Below the pieces are notes generated by a model. It searched no databases and had not been told where the DNA came from. It saw only the letters and a program-made list of their open reading frames with translations. A stretch of 64,000 nt of DNA from Saccopteryx bilineata (lineage: Eukaryota > Chordata > Mammalia > Chiroptera > Emballonuridae): positions 168,266,296-168,330,295 of the forward strand of contig NC_089492.1 of NCBI RefSeq assembly GCF_036850765.1, written 5' to 3'. Within the stretch, counting starts at the first letter, position 1, and each line of letters starts with the position of its first letter. Shown one piece after another: positions 45,295 through 56,240 of this stretch. Position numbers and translations under genes: made by a program.

Positions 45295-46190
45295 AAAGAG
45301 GGTGAGGTATCCAGAAATGTGACTGTCTTCCATTTCATGAATGTGGCTTGTTCACAGGGATGTACTCTTTTATTTATACCCTAGGGATGCTTCCTGTTGG
45401 GTGGACTAGGCCTTTCTCAGGATGCCCTCTCCCAGGCCTTCTGCAGCATCAGTGACTATCGTTCAGAGTCTGTACTTGCCCCTAGAGATGTACACACAAG
45501 GGTAGGCCACTGACAGAGAAGTGACGTCTGGCAGTCATAGAGGGTGTGTCCAGGTACAAGGCCACACAGACAGATCTGGATGCCAAATCTGGGTGCTGAT
45601 TTCCCAGCCCTCAGCTTAGATCTAACCATACTTGTGTGTCATGTGGGGATGACCATCCAGGTGGCTTGGGTAGACCTTAGAGCTGCCCCATCCCAGAAGA
45701 AGCCTCCAGGGATGCACCCACCTTCCCAGGTGCAATCACCTCAGTTGAATTATGCCGTTAGAGACCCAACAGAAGGAATACAGTGGATCTGACTTCATGG
45801 ATCCCTTTAAAAAATGAATACATTAGAGACAATAAGTGAAATAGTCTCAGAGCTGTAGGCAGAGAGCTCCTGCAGAATCGTCCTGCAGCCCTGAGCTCAG
45901 CACAGATGGTGGGCAGGAGCTCCCTGACTTTTCAAGAGAACAGACTGCATTCTCTATTTAAATTGTAAAGAAAATAGTGATTGCAATGGAGAGGAGTGAA
46001 GTCTGTTTTGTACCAACGAGATGGGTGGCATTAAGCTTTTAAGGTCCTGGCCACTCTTATTTCAAAGTCATGGTTTCTGACCACGGTACTCTGGGAAAGG
46101 AGGCCTTTAATCTTTTTACCCAAGCTCATCCTCTGCTAAGGGCTTTGTATAAATGAGGTGTCCTGATGGGTTCTTCTATGGATGGTGGGA
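45295..46190. other. Non-repetitive stretch
   Basis: No gene or repeat identified. Confidence 0.45.
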
Positions 46191-46194
46191 CATG

Positions 46195-46295
46195 AGTACC
46201 AGCCCACATTTACAGATGAGACAGCCATTCTCCAGGCTCTGTCTAAGCTACCGTACTAAGTGAAAGAAGTAGTATGGAGGACACTCAAACCTAGA
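46195..46295 (-). mobile_element. MIR SINE fragment, minus strand
   Basis: 'cccacatttacagatgagac' and 'ctcaaacctagatcttgata' match the reverse complement of MIR. Confidence 0.5.
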
Positions 46296-46361
46296 TCTTG
46301 ATAGTTCCCAGATTAACTTCTCCTCCTCCCACAGTTAGCAGTTCATATGAAACATCTCACG

Positions 46362-46632
46362 GCCCTGGCCAGTTGGCTCAGAGGTAGAGCGTCAGCCTGG
46401 CATGTGGAAGTTCTAGGTTCGATTCCTGGCCAAGGCCCATAAGAAAAGCGCCCATCTGCTTTTCCACCCTTCCCCCTCTCCTTTCTCTCTATCCCTCTCT
46501 TCCCCTCCTGCAGTCAAGGCTCCATTGGAGCAAAGTTGGCCCAGGCGCTGAGGATGGCTCCATGGCCTCCCCATCAGGCACTAAAAAAAATGACTCCTGT
46601 TGCAACAGAGCAACAGCCCCAGATGAGCAGGT
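46362..46632 (+). mobile_element. VES-like SINE, 3' truncated or decayed
   Basis: 'ggccctggccagttggctca' and 'ctaggttcgattcctggcca' are followed by the body up to 'cagagcaacagccccagatg'. The tail is lacking. Confidence 0.85.
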
Positions 46633-46790
46633 ACGTCCTTATCCCCAGCCACTGCCAGGCTTCTCCCTAGGAGATGTATGTACTTCTTGAGGCTTGCCAG
46701 GGCCTCACTGAGCCAGATTCTGAGAAGAAACTGAGATGAGATCCACCTCAGCAAGCTTCTGTGACCCTGTGAAAATTATACCACAAGCAG
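46633..46790. other. Short spacer
   Basis: Unique sequence between two SINEs. Confidence 0.4.
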
Positions 46791-47164
46791 CCCTGGCTGG
46801 TTGGCTCAGCAGTAGAGTAGTGGCCTAGCATGTGAATTCATGTGAATGTCAATTCCCAGTCAGGGCATACAGGAGAAGCGAAGCAACCATCTGCTCTGCC
46901 ACCCCTCCTGCTTCTCTCTCTCTCTCTCTCTCTTTCTCACTTTCTCTCCTCCCCTCCTGCAGTCATGGCTCCAATGGCTGGAGCAATTTGGCCCTGGGCA
47001 CTGAGGAAAGCTCCATGGCCTCAGGCACTGAAATTGCTCTGTTGGAGCATCAGCCCTATATGGGCAAAGCATTGCCCTGTAGGGGGCTTGCAAGGTGGAT
47101 CTTGGGTGGGGCATTTGTGGGAGTCTGTCTCTGCCTTACTGCCTCCCACCTCTCACTTAAAAAA

Positions 47165-47208
<44 letters not shown>
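46791..47208 (+). mobile_element. VES-like SINE with (CA)n tail
   Basis: 'gccctggctggttggctcag' with an irregular box B region, then the body and 'cctctcacttaaaaaaatac', which passes into a (CA)n microsatellite (47167-47208) grown from its A-rich tail. Confidence 0.85.
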
Positions 47209-47879
47209 CATAAGCTTCTCCAAGGTCAACACTGAGGCAATGTCTGTAAAAATCATGGTTCCCCTTTCTAACAGTCTGATGATTCATTATTCAGGGGATT
47301 GGTGACACAGCAATGAAGGAACGACTGGAGAAAGTTTGAAAACTTGCCATTAAGTAAATATACAATGACATCATTTGGTCAGCAAAAAATTTCCAAAATA
47401 AAAATCATCACGGTATCTGGGTAGGAGAGTCATCCCAACATGGTGTATATTTCTTGCCACCTTTAGAATGTCTATTCCAATCAGTTAACATTCCTTCTAG
47501 AGGACCCCTTTCTAAAGTGTTTATGTTAGATTGCACACTGTAAACATGAGTTAACTAGAGAGTTTGATGGGTTACCGTGTGTGGTCAGGTGTGGACATTA
47601 GGGGCCTATACAAAATCAGCAGAAGAGGGAAAAGGAGATTTATGAGTCATACTCAGAGCTGATCCAATGAAAGCCTTTGTTGGGAACTGCTGTACACTGA
47701 AATGAATCCATAGAATACTTTCCAACCCAGTATCTCTACTCCATTTAATGGTTCATCACAATGTTCTTTTGGGCCCAGGAACTCTCATCCTAATTGTGCT
47801 CAAGTTTGCAAGGAGAGCAAAAGAAAAAGAAGATGCCCTTGAGACAAGAGGTCAAACTTGTTTTGGTTGTGAAATGTTG
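47209..47879. other. Non-repetitive stretch
   Basis: No gene or repeat identified. Confidence 0.4.
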
Positions 47880-48256
47880 GGTTTGCTATCAGAATAATTA
47901 AATATCAAATAACATCATTAAAATTCCCATACACCCAAAGGAATCTAGAGATGCAATGCCATTATTATCAAGGTACCAATCATGTATTTCACAAAACTTG
48001 AACAAATATTTTAAAAATTTATACAGAACCACAAGAGACCCCAATTAGCAATAGTAATCTTCAGAAAGAACAAAGTTGCAGTAATCACATTACCTGCTAT
48101 CAACTAAGGTCAGAGTAATCAAAACAGCATGGTATTAACATAAAAACAGAAACATAGGTGGATGGAACAAAACAAAGAGACCAGAAATAAACCCATGCCT
48201 TAATAGTCAATTAATATTTGACAAAGGAGGCAAAAACACACATCTAAAATATTTAC
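47880..48256 (+). mobile_element. LINE-1 ORF2 fragment
   Basis: 'aaattcccatacacccaaag', 'aacttgaacaaatattttaa', 'ggtcagagtaatcaaaacag' then catggtatt, and 'ttaatatttgacaaaggagg' match the L1 ORF2 region just after the reverse transcriptase. No open frame. Confidence 0.75.
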
Positions 48257-48540
48257 TAGATGGCCCTTCACAGAAAAGTGTTGCCAACTCCCGCTTCTGG
48301 AGGACATACCTTTCCGTTGATGTTTCAAGGAGCCTTCTCAAGAGACCCAGCAGTGAGCTGCCAGTTCCCAGGGGTCCCTGTCCCCTGTGTGATTAATTAC
48401 TTTCCCACTTTGCTGCTAACACACTGTGGGACCCAAGACCTGTGTAGTATAAGAAAATAGTACCTCTGCTGGTCCCTCTTCATCAAGGCCAGAGTTCCAA
48501 TCAGTTGTGTAATAGGTGGCTATGAAAAAAAATTGTTCTA
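48257..48540. other. Spacer of unique sequence
   Basis: No repeat recognised. Confidence 0.35.
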
Positions 48541-48922
48541 GGCCCTGGCCAGTTTGTTCAGTGGTAGAGTGTTGGCCCAGCATGTAGATGTCCCAGGTTA
48601 GATTCCTGGTCAGGGCACACAGGAGAAGCTCCCATCTGCTTTGCCACCTCTCCTCCTCTTCTTTCTTTCTTTCTCTCCCTCCCCCCCCTCCACTCGTAGT
48701 CATGGCTCAATTGGAACAAGTTGGCCCAGGCACTGAGGATGGCTCCATGGCCTTGCCTCAGGCACTAAAAATAGCTTGGTTGCCAAGCAACAGAACAGCG
48801 ACCCCAGATGGGCAGAGCATTGCCTGGTACAGGACTTGCCAGGTGGATCCTGATTGGGGAGTGTGCAGGAGTCTGTCACCCTGCCTTCTGCTTCTCACTT
48901 AAGGAAAAAAAAAAGGTAAATT

Positions 48923-48959
<37 letters not shown>

Positions 48960-48962
48960 TAT
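48541..48962 (+). mobile_element. VES-like SINE with A/TA tail
   Basis: 'ggccctggccagtttgttca' and 'cccaggttagattcctggtc' precede the body, which ends 'ctcacttaaggaaaaaaaaa' and passes into a (TA)n run. Confidence 0.85.
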
Positions 48963-49540
48963 TAGGGTGGTGAATACAATGTGCAGATGATATATTATAA
49001 AACTTAGAACTATATACCTGAAACCTATATAACTTTTATTAATATCACCCCAATAAATTTAATAAAATAATAAAATATAAGGAGGGAGGTGCACCCATGT
49101 TCGTAGCAGCACTACTCACAGTAGTCAAAGGTGAAAGCAATTTCGTATCCATCAATATACAACTGGATAAACAAACAGTGGTTATACGTTATTCATGCTT
49201 AAAAAGGAAGGAAACTCTGACACATGTTATAACATGATGAACCTTGGAGACATTATGGTAAATGAAATAAACAGAAGGAAAATTAACTGTGTGGTTCCAT
49301 TTAGAAGAGGTACCTAGAGTAGTCAAGTTCACAGACAGAAAGTGAAATGATGGTTGCCAGGAGTTGGATGTGCGGGAAGGATGGGGAGTTAGCATTTAAT
49401 AGGCAGAGTTTCAGTTTTATCAGATGGAGAGCTCTGGAAATGGGTGGTGGGTACAATTGCACAACAACATGAATGTACTTAATTCCAGTGAACTATAGTT
49501 TAAAAGTGATAAATTTTATGTTATGTGTACTACACAATTT
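48963..49540 (+). mobile_element. Old LINE-1 3' ends (two adjoining pieces)
   Basis: 48963-49080 ends 'atcaccccaataaatttaat', an L1 terminus. 49081-49540 is a second L1M 3' end ('ttcgtagcagcactactcac', 'gtaaatgaaataaacagaag', 'aaagtgataaattttatgtt'). Confidence 0.7.
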
Positions 49541-49998
49541 TTTAAGTTAAAAACAAAAACAAACAAAGCACGGCAAAGGCACGGGCAATGATAAGTGTGA
49601 CAAAACATTAGGGACACAGAGCTTCTGTGGCAGGTACTACCAGGAAACTTGGCCTTGGGGACTTCTCTGCATGCAGGTCAGTTAAGCAGAGCAGCCTGGA
49701 GAAGTAGAGTTGCAGGTGGTAAGGTTGCCTCTGATGACTTTGGACTGCAATGACATTTCTGGGTTGTTACTTGATGTTCACACCTGTGTGCCTTGACTGT
49801 CTAGGGAAGTGTGAATGCCTTAAAGGAAGAACTATGACTTAAACTTCTTTGGGGTCCCCATTCCTTGAGGCTGCCTTATAAGAGAGGTTTATGTATTTGA
49901 ATGATCAGATAAACAAATCAGTGCTCACCTTTAGCATGTCATGGGAAATCTGCAGGTTTAAGGCTGAGATAAACAGATTCTTCATTCAGCTGGGTCTA
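49541..49998. other. Non-repetitive stretch
   Basis: Nothing recognised. Confidence 0.4.
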
Positions 49999-50300
49999 GA
50001 TAACATCTCTCACAGTGTGATCTGGAGACCTCTGGGAGGCCCACGATGTCAAAACAGTTTTCTAATATTAAAAAATTACTTGACTTCTTTTTACATTCAT
50101 GAGTGTGCAGTGGACTTTTCTGGATGTTCCTTGACATCTGATGAATTCATCGCTCTGATGCCTAATGGAATAAGTGCTGCATATTTAAGATTTCTCAGTT
50201 TTAACACACATACACCAGAGCTCTTTAAAGTCCTCAATAATTTGTGAGTGTGTAAAGGGTTGTTTGGACCAAAAAGTTTGAGAATCTCTGAACGAAGGCA
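49999..50300 (-). mobile_element. hAT-Charlie-type fragment
   Basis: The right end 'ccaaaaagtttgagaatctc' then tg, 'gagctctttaaagtcctcaa' then taatttg, and 'gatctggagacctctgggag' match the same hAT family as 21781-23043, here in the other orientation. Confidence 0.65.
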
Positions 50301-50779
50301 TGTGGGTTAGAGAAGACTAAAATAAAGATGACCAGAAAGACCTGGAAGAAAGAGGTAGAAGCCCATGGTAATCGTATGTTCTCTTTTGCAGGAAAAACTG
50401 CATAAAAAATCTAATGGATGAAGATGAGAAAGACAGGGCAAAGAGGTAAGAGGGGCCCTCTTCCTGCCTCGGTGTATTCTGTGTGGCGGCCAGTCTGAAC
50501 CTGGCTTGTCTTCACTGAGTGCAGAGGAAAATTCAGCAAGCACAGCAGCAGGAACCTGCCTTCTGTGCCCACCTCACTGGAGATGTAGCAGTGCTCTAGT
50601 GAAAAATCTAGACCAGCTCCCTCGGTTTTGTTCCTTATCCTGAAATTACTCATTGTCTGGGACTTGCCAACTGGTTTGTATTTTTAACATTTCCATGTGG
50701 TAACCCTGTTGACCTGGGTCTACTTTCAGAGGCCTCTGGTCACTGCCTTTCCAAGATAGACACTGCCTGGCAAGGCAGC
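50301..50779. other. Non-repetitive stretch
   Basis: Nothing recognised. Confidence 0.4.
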
Positions 50780-50960
50780 CAGACTGGAACCAGGCAGTAC
50801 CTTGCTTCAAATCCTGATTCTGGTGTCAGGAAGCTGTGTGGCTTTAAACAGTGATAGTAATAATCATTCCCATACATTGAACATGCAGTAATCACCTGCA
50901 TTGTTAAACACTTCCAGATGTGTTATGTCAGTTTCCCCGTCTGTAACTGGAGATATGGTG
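50780..50960 (+). mobile_element. MIR SINE fragment
   Basis: 'ttgcttcaaatcctgattct', 'gtgtggctttaaacagt' and 'tcagtttccccgtctgtaac' are MIR phrases in order. Confidence 0.55.
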
Positions 50961-51164
50961 ACCTTGCACTATTGTTAACCAGAAATACCAGTTTGATAGC
51001 TGGTGTGTCAGAGCTGTGATAACCTGTCTATGCTATTCTCTCACTGGACACTCATTAAATATTTACTATATATGAAGGGTCATTAAGTTGACATTTTGAA
51101 TGTAAAGGTTCCGGGTAACATCCAGTTAGATGTTATCGATTTCACATGATTTGCCTGTGCTGGC

Positions 51165-51220
51165 AGTTACTGTGCTAGGTTCTAGGGAATAAAGGTGAGT
51201 CAGGGACCTGCTGCCCATGT
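51165..51220 (+). mobile_element. L2 LINE fragment
   Basis: 'tgtgctaggttctagggaat' then 'aaaggtgagtcagggacctg' fits the L2 3' region. Confidence 0.45.
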
Positions 51221-51471
51221 AGTGGGCACAAGTGAATAAGGTGATTGGCAGGCTGTATAGATCACTGGGTCCAGGAGGGCAGGTGCAGTGTAGAGAGCTA
51301 TGGCACACCAAGAGGACTAGCCTCCTTCCTGTCATCTCCTTCTTTTCTGTTCCTGTCACTGTATGTTCCAGATCCCTCCGACCTGTGAAAGCCTCTCATG
51401 TGCCTGCATCCCTGAAGGGTTTGCTCACTTCCCTTCATAGAACCCACAGCCTGGTTTGTCACTTACAATAC

Positions 51472-52110
51472 TGCGGACAAAGCCCACTGGGGGTGAGGAT
51501 GACGGAGACAGAGAGACCCGACTCCGGGGACCAGGTTCAATGACGCAGATCCACTTTATTCAGGAAATAGACTATCTTATATACAAAGGTTCAGCCTATA
51601 GGGTGTTACAGTGTATTCTTCACAGCCAGTGGCTAAAAATGTCAGGGAGCTTCCTGGTTGGCACTGAGTTACCTTCCCACAGTGGGTGAGCTTTCTCCTG
51701 GGTGTGCCTAGGAGGGTTTCAGGTGTTGGAGTGTTCTCACAGCATTGCATCGCATCAGCCACAGCTGCTAGGAATGCGCTCTGCGCTCTACCTACACAAT
51801 CCTACACAAATAATGGGGCCCTCAGACTTCTAGGCCAGCCAGTGTTGTGGCTGCAGGGGCTCCTGTCCTTCCACGTCACCTGGGAGTGGGGATGAGAACA
51901 AAACATCCTAGCAGCTTCAGACCTGCTATACTCGAGTCGGGGGACACAAAGGGAGTCTGTATTGGTTGTTAATTTCCCAAGTATTTTCTTTACCAAAAAA
52001 ATCATGGAGCAGAAAAAACAGTCAGAGGTGTAGATGAAATGGTAGATCAGCGCTGCGGTTCTGGGTACTCTTACCTCTTATTCTCCATATGTTTGAAATT
52101 TAAACAAGCA
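51472..52110 (-). mobile_element. Solo LTR of an endogenous retrovirus
   Basis: Read on the minus strand, a 639-bp unit starts TG (tgcttgtttaaa) and ends CA (gtccgca). Near its 3' side it has a TATA-like 'gtatataagatag', then 'gaataaagtgg' (AATAAA polyadenylation signal) and a C/T-rich U5-like stretch. The flanks are identical 7-mers acaatac at 51465-51471 and 52111-52117 (a 6-bp duplication is possible if one boundary base is shared). No internal viral genes adjoin it, so it is the product of LTR-LTR recombination. It carries no coding sequence. Confidence 0.82.
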
Positions 52111-52117
52111 ACAATAC

Positions 52118-52636
52118 GAATACTTCTCAGCTTGTTCTGAAATAACAGACCCTTGATTTGGCTCCTAAATAGTGCTTTTCAGACTTTAGGCTACAAGCTA
52201 GTAGGCTTGTAAAATCCACGTAGTCCCAAGTAACACACAAACAATCTAGACCAGACCAGACAAAAAGAGAGCTCTCCTGCTCTTCTCTTGTGGGCGGGCA
52301 GTTTGCAGTTTTCTCCTCTGGGATACTGTGCCTCTTAGTTCTGCCCAGGTAGCTGTGAACAGAGAGCTGGAGGCAGAGATCTTACTGCACTCCCAGCCAG
52401 TCCTGTCCTAGCTGATAAATTCTAGCAAACCCCTTCTCCTTCTAAACCTCTGCTTTCTTATCTGCAGCACCAGGGTAATCATTTCTGTCCTGCTCACAGA
52501 CTCTTGGATTATTTTGGGAATCAGCCACAAAATATACCAGGAAGCTCTTTTTTTATGTATCAATTACTACATGTGGGTGAAAATGCCTGACATTTTACAA
52601 TAACACATTTACAAGGTGTTCTCTTCAGCAATAATG
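52118..52636. other. Non-repetitive stretch
   Basis: No gene or repeat recognised. Confidence 0.45.
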
Positions 52637-52647
52637 AAAAGACTGGT

Positions 52648-52789
52648 GCCTGACCTGTGGTGGCATAGTGGATAAAGCATCAACCTGGAAATGCTGAGGT
52701 CGCCGGTTCAAAACCCTGGGCTTGCCTGGTTAAGGCACATATGGGAGTTGATGCTTCCAGCTCCTCCCTCCTTCTTTCTCTCTGTCTCT

Positions 52790-52839
<50 letters not shown>

Positions 52840-52887
52840 CCTCTCTCTCTCATCTCTAAAAATAAATAAATTTTAAAAAGTTTAAAA
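52648..52887 (+). mobile_element. SINE with 'gcctgacctgtggtggcata' head
   Basis: Complete copy with CT microsatellite. Perfect 11-bp duplication aaaagactggt at 52637-52647 and 52888-52898. Confidence 0.95.
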
Positions 52888-52959
52888 AAAAGACTGGTGG
52901 TGGTGGCCTGTGTTCACTGAGCGCTTCCTGGGTACCTCACCTTTCAGGGATGGCAGCAA

Positions 52960-53060
52960 TGGGCTAATAAGCACTTTCATATGCATTATCTCCTATCATC
53001 TCCTCAACATTTCTTTGAAGTATGTATGTATCATGCTGTTCTCACTTGACATTCCACAAG
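52960..53060 (-). mobile_element. MIR SINE fragment, minus strand
   Basis: 'ataagcactttcatatgcat' then 'tatctcctatcatctcctca' is the reverse-complement MIR 3' region. Confidence 0.5.
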
Positions 53061-53185
53061 TTTAACTCGTCAAATACCCTAAAGCTCTAAAAAGTGGCAG
53101 AAGGGGAAGTTATATACAGGCTTCTTAGGCCTTAGACTCTATTCTTCTTCCTCATATCACAAGCAAACTTTGCCGTATCAGAACC

Positions 53186-53277
53186 AGTAGAGCGTCAGCC
53201 TAGCATGTGAAAGTCTTGGGTTCAATTCCCAGTCAGGGCACACAGGAGAAGCAACCCCCTGCTTCTCCACCCCTACC

Positions 53278-53326
<49 letters not shown>

Positions 53327-53580
53327 CTCTCTCTCTGTCCTCTTCTCCCACAGCCATGGCTCAAGTGGTTTGAGCAAAATGGCACCAGGTACTGAAGATG
53401 GCTCCATGGCCTTGCCTCAGGTGCTGAAATAACTCGGTTGCTGAGCAACAGAGCAGCAGCTTCAGATGGGCAGAGAGTATCAGCCCCAGACGGGGGTTGC
53501 TGTGTGGATCCCGGTTGGGATGCATGCGGGAGTCTGTCTCTCTGCCTCCCAGCCTCTCACTTAATTAAATTAAATTAAAA
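53186..53580 (+). mobile_element. VES-like SINE, 5' truncated
   Basis: Begins inside the head ('cagtagagcgtcagcctagc'). Box B 'gggttcaattcccagtcagg', CT microsatellite, body and an AATTA-rich tail follow. Confidence 0.85.
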
Positions 53581-54339
53581 AACCTAGTTCAGTCTATCTC
53601 ACAGTTCCAAACAGAGAGTTGTACCCTGATCTGACTTTGGAGTCCACGAGAGTTTCGTTTTTGCCAATAATATCTTTAACGAAACACCCCCAACCCCCTG
53701 GCTCAGCTTTCCTCTCTGCTGCACTGCTTACCTGGAAATCAATCAGACTGAATGCAGTCTCTTTCCATTCATTCCAATTCATATTTTCTTTGATCCCAGG
53801 GCACACACACCCCTGATTTGGAAGCCTCCCTGCACAGATGAGGTGCTAGTGAGGCTGCTGGCCCTCACTCCCCTCTTGTCTTCCAAATGTTTAGTAATAC
53901 CCAGACCTCTCTGCCTTAACCCTTGGGAAACACAAGGACAAAATAGACTCAATCCTAACATTGTATCAGTTTCAGAGCCTCTTGTTTGGCAGTTTTTATA
54001 GCAGGAGTATGGGAAGCTCTACCCCTAATCCCACCTGGAGGCATGATAGGAATTGTTCTCACTCACAGGGTATTTCTGATGCCATTAGAAATGTTTAGGT
54101 TTAGATCAAAGTGCTCATTTTCTCTGGGAAGCGTACTATGTTTGGCAAGAATTCCAAAGCTTTAGGGAATTCATAGTTTGTGTGGATCTTTGGTCAAATT
54201 TTCTGAACCAGGACACAGCTGCACTTCCTTCTATGAATTTCTGTGTAAATCCAGAGAGTATTAATTGAGTGTCCATTGTGTACTCAGAACTATGGGCTAT
54301 TTTCTTTAGGAAAGAGGCAAAAACATGGTCCTTACCTAA
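53581..54339. other. Non-repetitive stretch
   Basis: No gene or repeat recognised. Confidence 0.45.
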
Positions 54340-54354
54340 AAAAGGAAACAATTT

Positions 54355-55236
54355 TTTTTTTTTTTTTAAATGCTTTTTTTTTTTTTTTTTTTTAAGATTT
54401 TATTTATTCATTTTAGAGAGGGGGGAAAGAGAGAGAGAGAGAGAAGGGGGGAGGAGCAGGAAGCATCAACTCCCATATGTGCCTTGACCAGGCAAGCCCA
54501 GGGTTTTGAACCGGCAACCTCAGCATTTCCAGGTTGACGCTTTATCCACTGCGCCACCACAGGTCAGGCACAATTTTTTTTAATAATTTTATTTTTTAAT
54601 GGGGCGACATCAATAAATCAGGATACATATATTCAAAGATAACATGTCCAGGTTATCTTGTCGTTCAATTATGTTGCATAACCATCACCCAAAGTCAGAT
54701 TGTCCTCTGTCACCTTCTATCTAGTTTTCTTTGTGCCCCTCCCCCTCCCCTTTCCCTCTCCCTCTCCCCCCTCCCCCCGTAACCACCACACTCTTATCAA
54801 TGCCTCTTAGTTTCACTTTTATGTCCCACCTACGTATGGAATAATGCAGTTCCTGGTTTTTTCTGATTTACTTATTTCACTTCGTATAATGTTATCAAGA
54901 TCCCACCATTTTGCTGTAAATGATCCGATGTCATCATTTCTTATGGCTGAGTAGTATTCCATAGTGTATATGTGCCACATCTTCTTTATCCAGTCATCTA
55001 TTGATGGGCTTTTTGGTTGTTTCCATGTCCTGGCCACTGTGAACAATGCTGCAATAAACATGGGGCTGCATGTGTCTTTACGTATCAATGTTTCTGAGTT
55101 TTTGGGGTATATACCCAGTAGAGGGATTGCTGGGTCATAAGGTAGTTCTATTTTCAGTTTTTTGAGGAACCACCATACTTTCTTCCATAATGGTTGAACT
55201 ACTTTACATTTCCACCAACAGTGTATGAGGGTTCCG
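54355..55236 (-). mobile_element. 5'-truncated LINE-1, minus strand
   Basis: Contains poly(T), the 3'UTR with a C-run tract (54736-54779, G-runs on the coding strand) and the ORF2 C-terminus in an open 89-codon frame (54819-55088) ending ...KTRNCIIPYVGGT. Flanked by aaaaggaaacaattt near 54340-54354 and 55237-55251, a clean target duplication. A SINE sits in its poly(T). It belongs to the same family as the 33.4-kb element but keeps the ORF2 end in frame. Confidence 0.92.
54375..54570 (-). mobile_element. SINE with 'gcctgacctgtggtggcgcag' head, nested
   Basis: Read on the minus strand it starts 'tgcctgacctgtggtggcgc' and ends in 'aataaataaaatcttaaaaa'. Inserted in the poly(A) of the L1 at 54355-55236, so younger than that L1. 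Confidence 0.9.
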
Positions 55237-55251
55237 AAAAGGAAACAATTT

Positions 55252-55394
55252 GATAGAGATAATGAGGCTCACATTTTACCATTTTGTATTCCAGTCATTG
55301 ACATGTCCTTTTAATTTGAGGTGACATCATTCTCTTGTGTGTGTGGTTACCCAGAAAGTGGTGTGTGTAGCAGGAAGTACACAGCTTAGAATCA
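55252..55394. other. Short spacer
   Basis: Unique sequence. Confidence 0.35.
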
Positions 55395-55600
55395 CACAGG
55401 CTTGGTTTTTATTTTTGTCACTTTTACTGTCTGACCTTGGACAAGTCATTAAACTGCTCTGTAGCCTCAATTTCTTCCTCTGAAAAATGGGAGTGGAACA
55501 GTAGCAGCTTCTTACCAGGATTACTGCAGGAACTAAATGCAGCTGTGTGTAAGCCCCTGGCATGGTACAGAGTACACAGTGCTGATGAGAAAAGCTGAAA
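55395..55600 (+). mobile_element. MIR SINE
   Basis: 'ctgtctgaccttggacaagt' then cattaaactgctctg, 'ctcaatttcttcctctgaaa' then aatgggag, and 'aagcccctggcatggtacag' are MIR landmarks in order. Confidence 0.75.
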
Positions 55601-55604
55601 TTTA

Positions 55605-55765
55605 AGGAGCACTCAACTATGTGCCTGCAGCAGTGTGCAGGCATTAACTCTCCAATCCTCACCACGCCCCTTTGACATACATTCTTATTAGTCCCATTTT
55701 ACAGTTTAGAAAGCTGAGGCTTAGGGCTCATGTTGCCACTCTGTGGCAGGCAGGGACTCAAAGTC
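55605..55765 (-). mobile_element. MIR SINE, minus strand
   Basis: 'gcactcaactatgtgcctgc', 'ccaatcctcaccacgcccct', and 'ccattttacagtttagaaag' then ctgaggctta are reverse-complement MIR. It faces the preceding plus-strand MIR. Confidence 0.7.
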
Positions 55766-55941
55766 AGGCATCATTTACTCAAGTCTGGACCCCAGCAACT
55801 TCTCATGACAGCCCTGAAAGCTGCTGCTTTATATTCACCATATGCCCCAGTGCCAGGGACAGAAAGTGTTGATAAGAATCCTTGTATCTCAAAGACAGCC
55901 AGTTTTTCTAGATTTGCAGTATTGTAATATATAGCTGGTTC

Positions 55942-56231
55942 TGGCCCTGGCTGGTTGGCTCAATGCATTAAGCGTCAGCCTGGAACGTGGACATCCCAAG
56001 TTCGATCCCTAGTCAGGGCACACATGAGAAGCAACCATCTGTTTCTCCCTCTTCTTTCTCTCGTCTCCTGTCACAGCCAATGGCTCAATTGGTTCAAGTA
56101 TTGGCCCCAGGCACTGAGGACAGCTCATCTGATTTAAGCACTGGCCCCAGACAGGTGTTGCCAGGTGGGTCCCAATCGGGGTGCATGTGGGAGTCTGTGT
56201 ATCTCCCCTCCTCTAACTTAAAAAAAAATAC
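55942..56231 (+). mobile_element. VES-like SINE
   Basis: 'ggccctggctggttggctca' and 'caagttcgatccctagtcag', then a shortened body and A tail. Flanking repeat agctggttc (55933-55941 and 56232-56240). Confidence 0.88.
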
Positions 56232-56240
56232 AGCTGGTTC

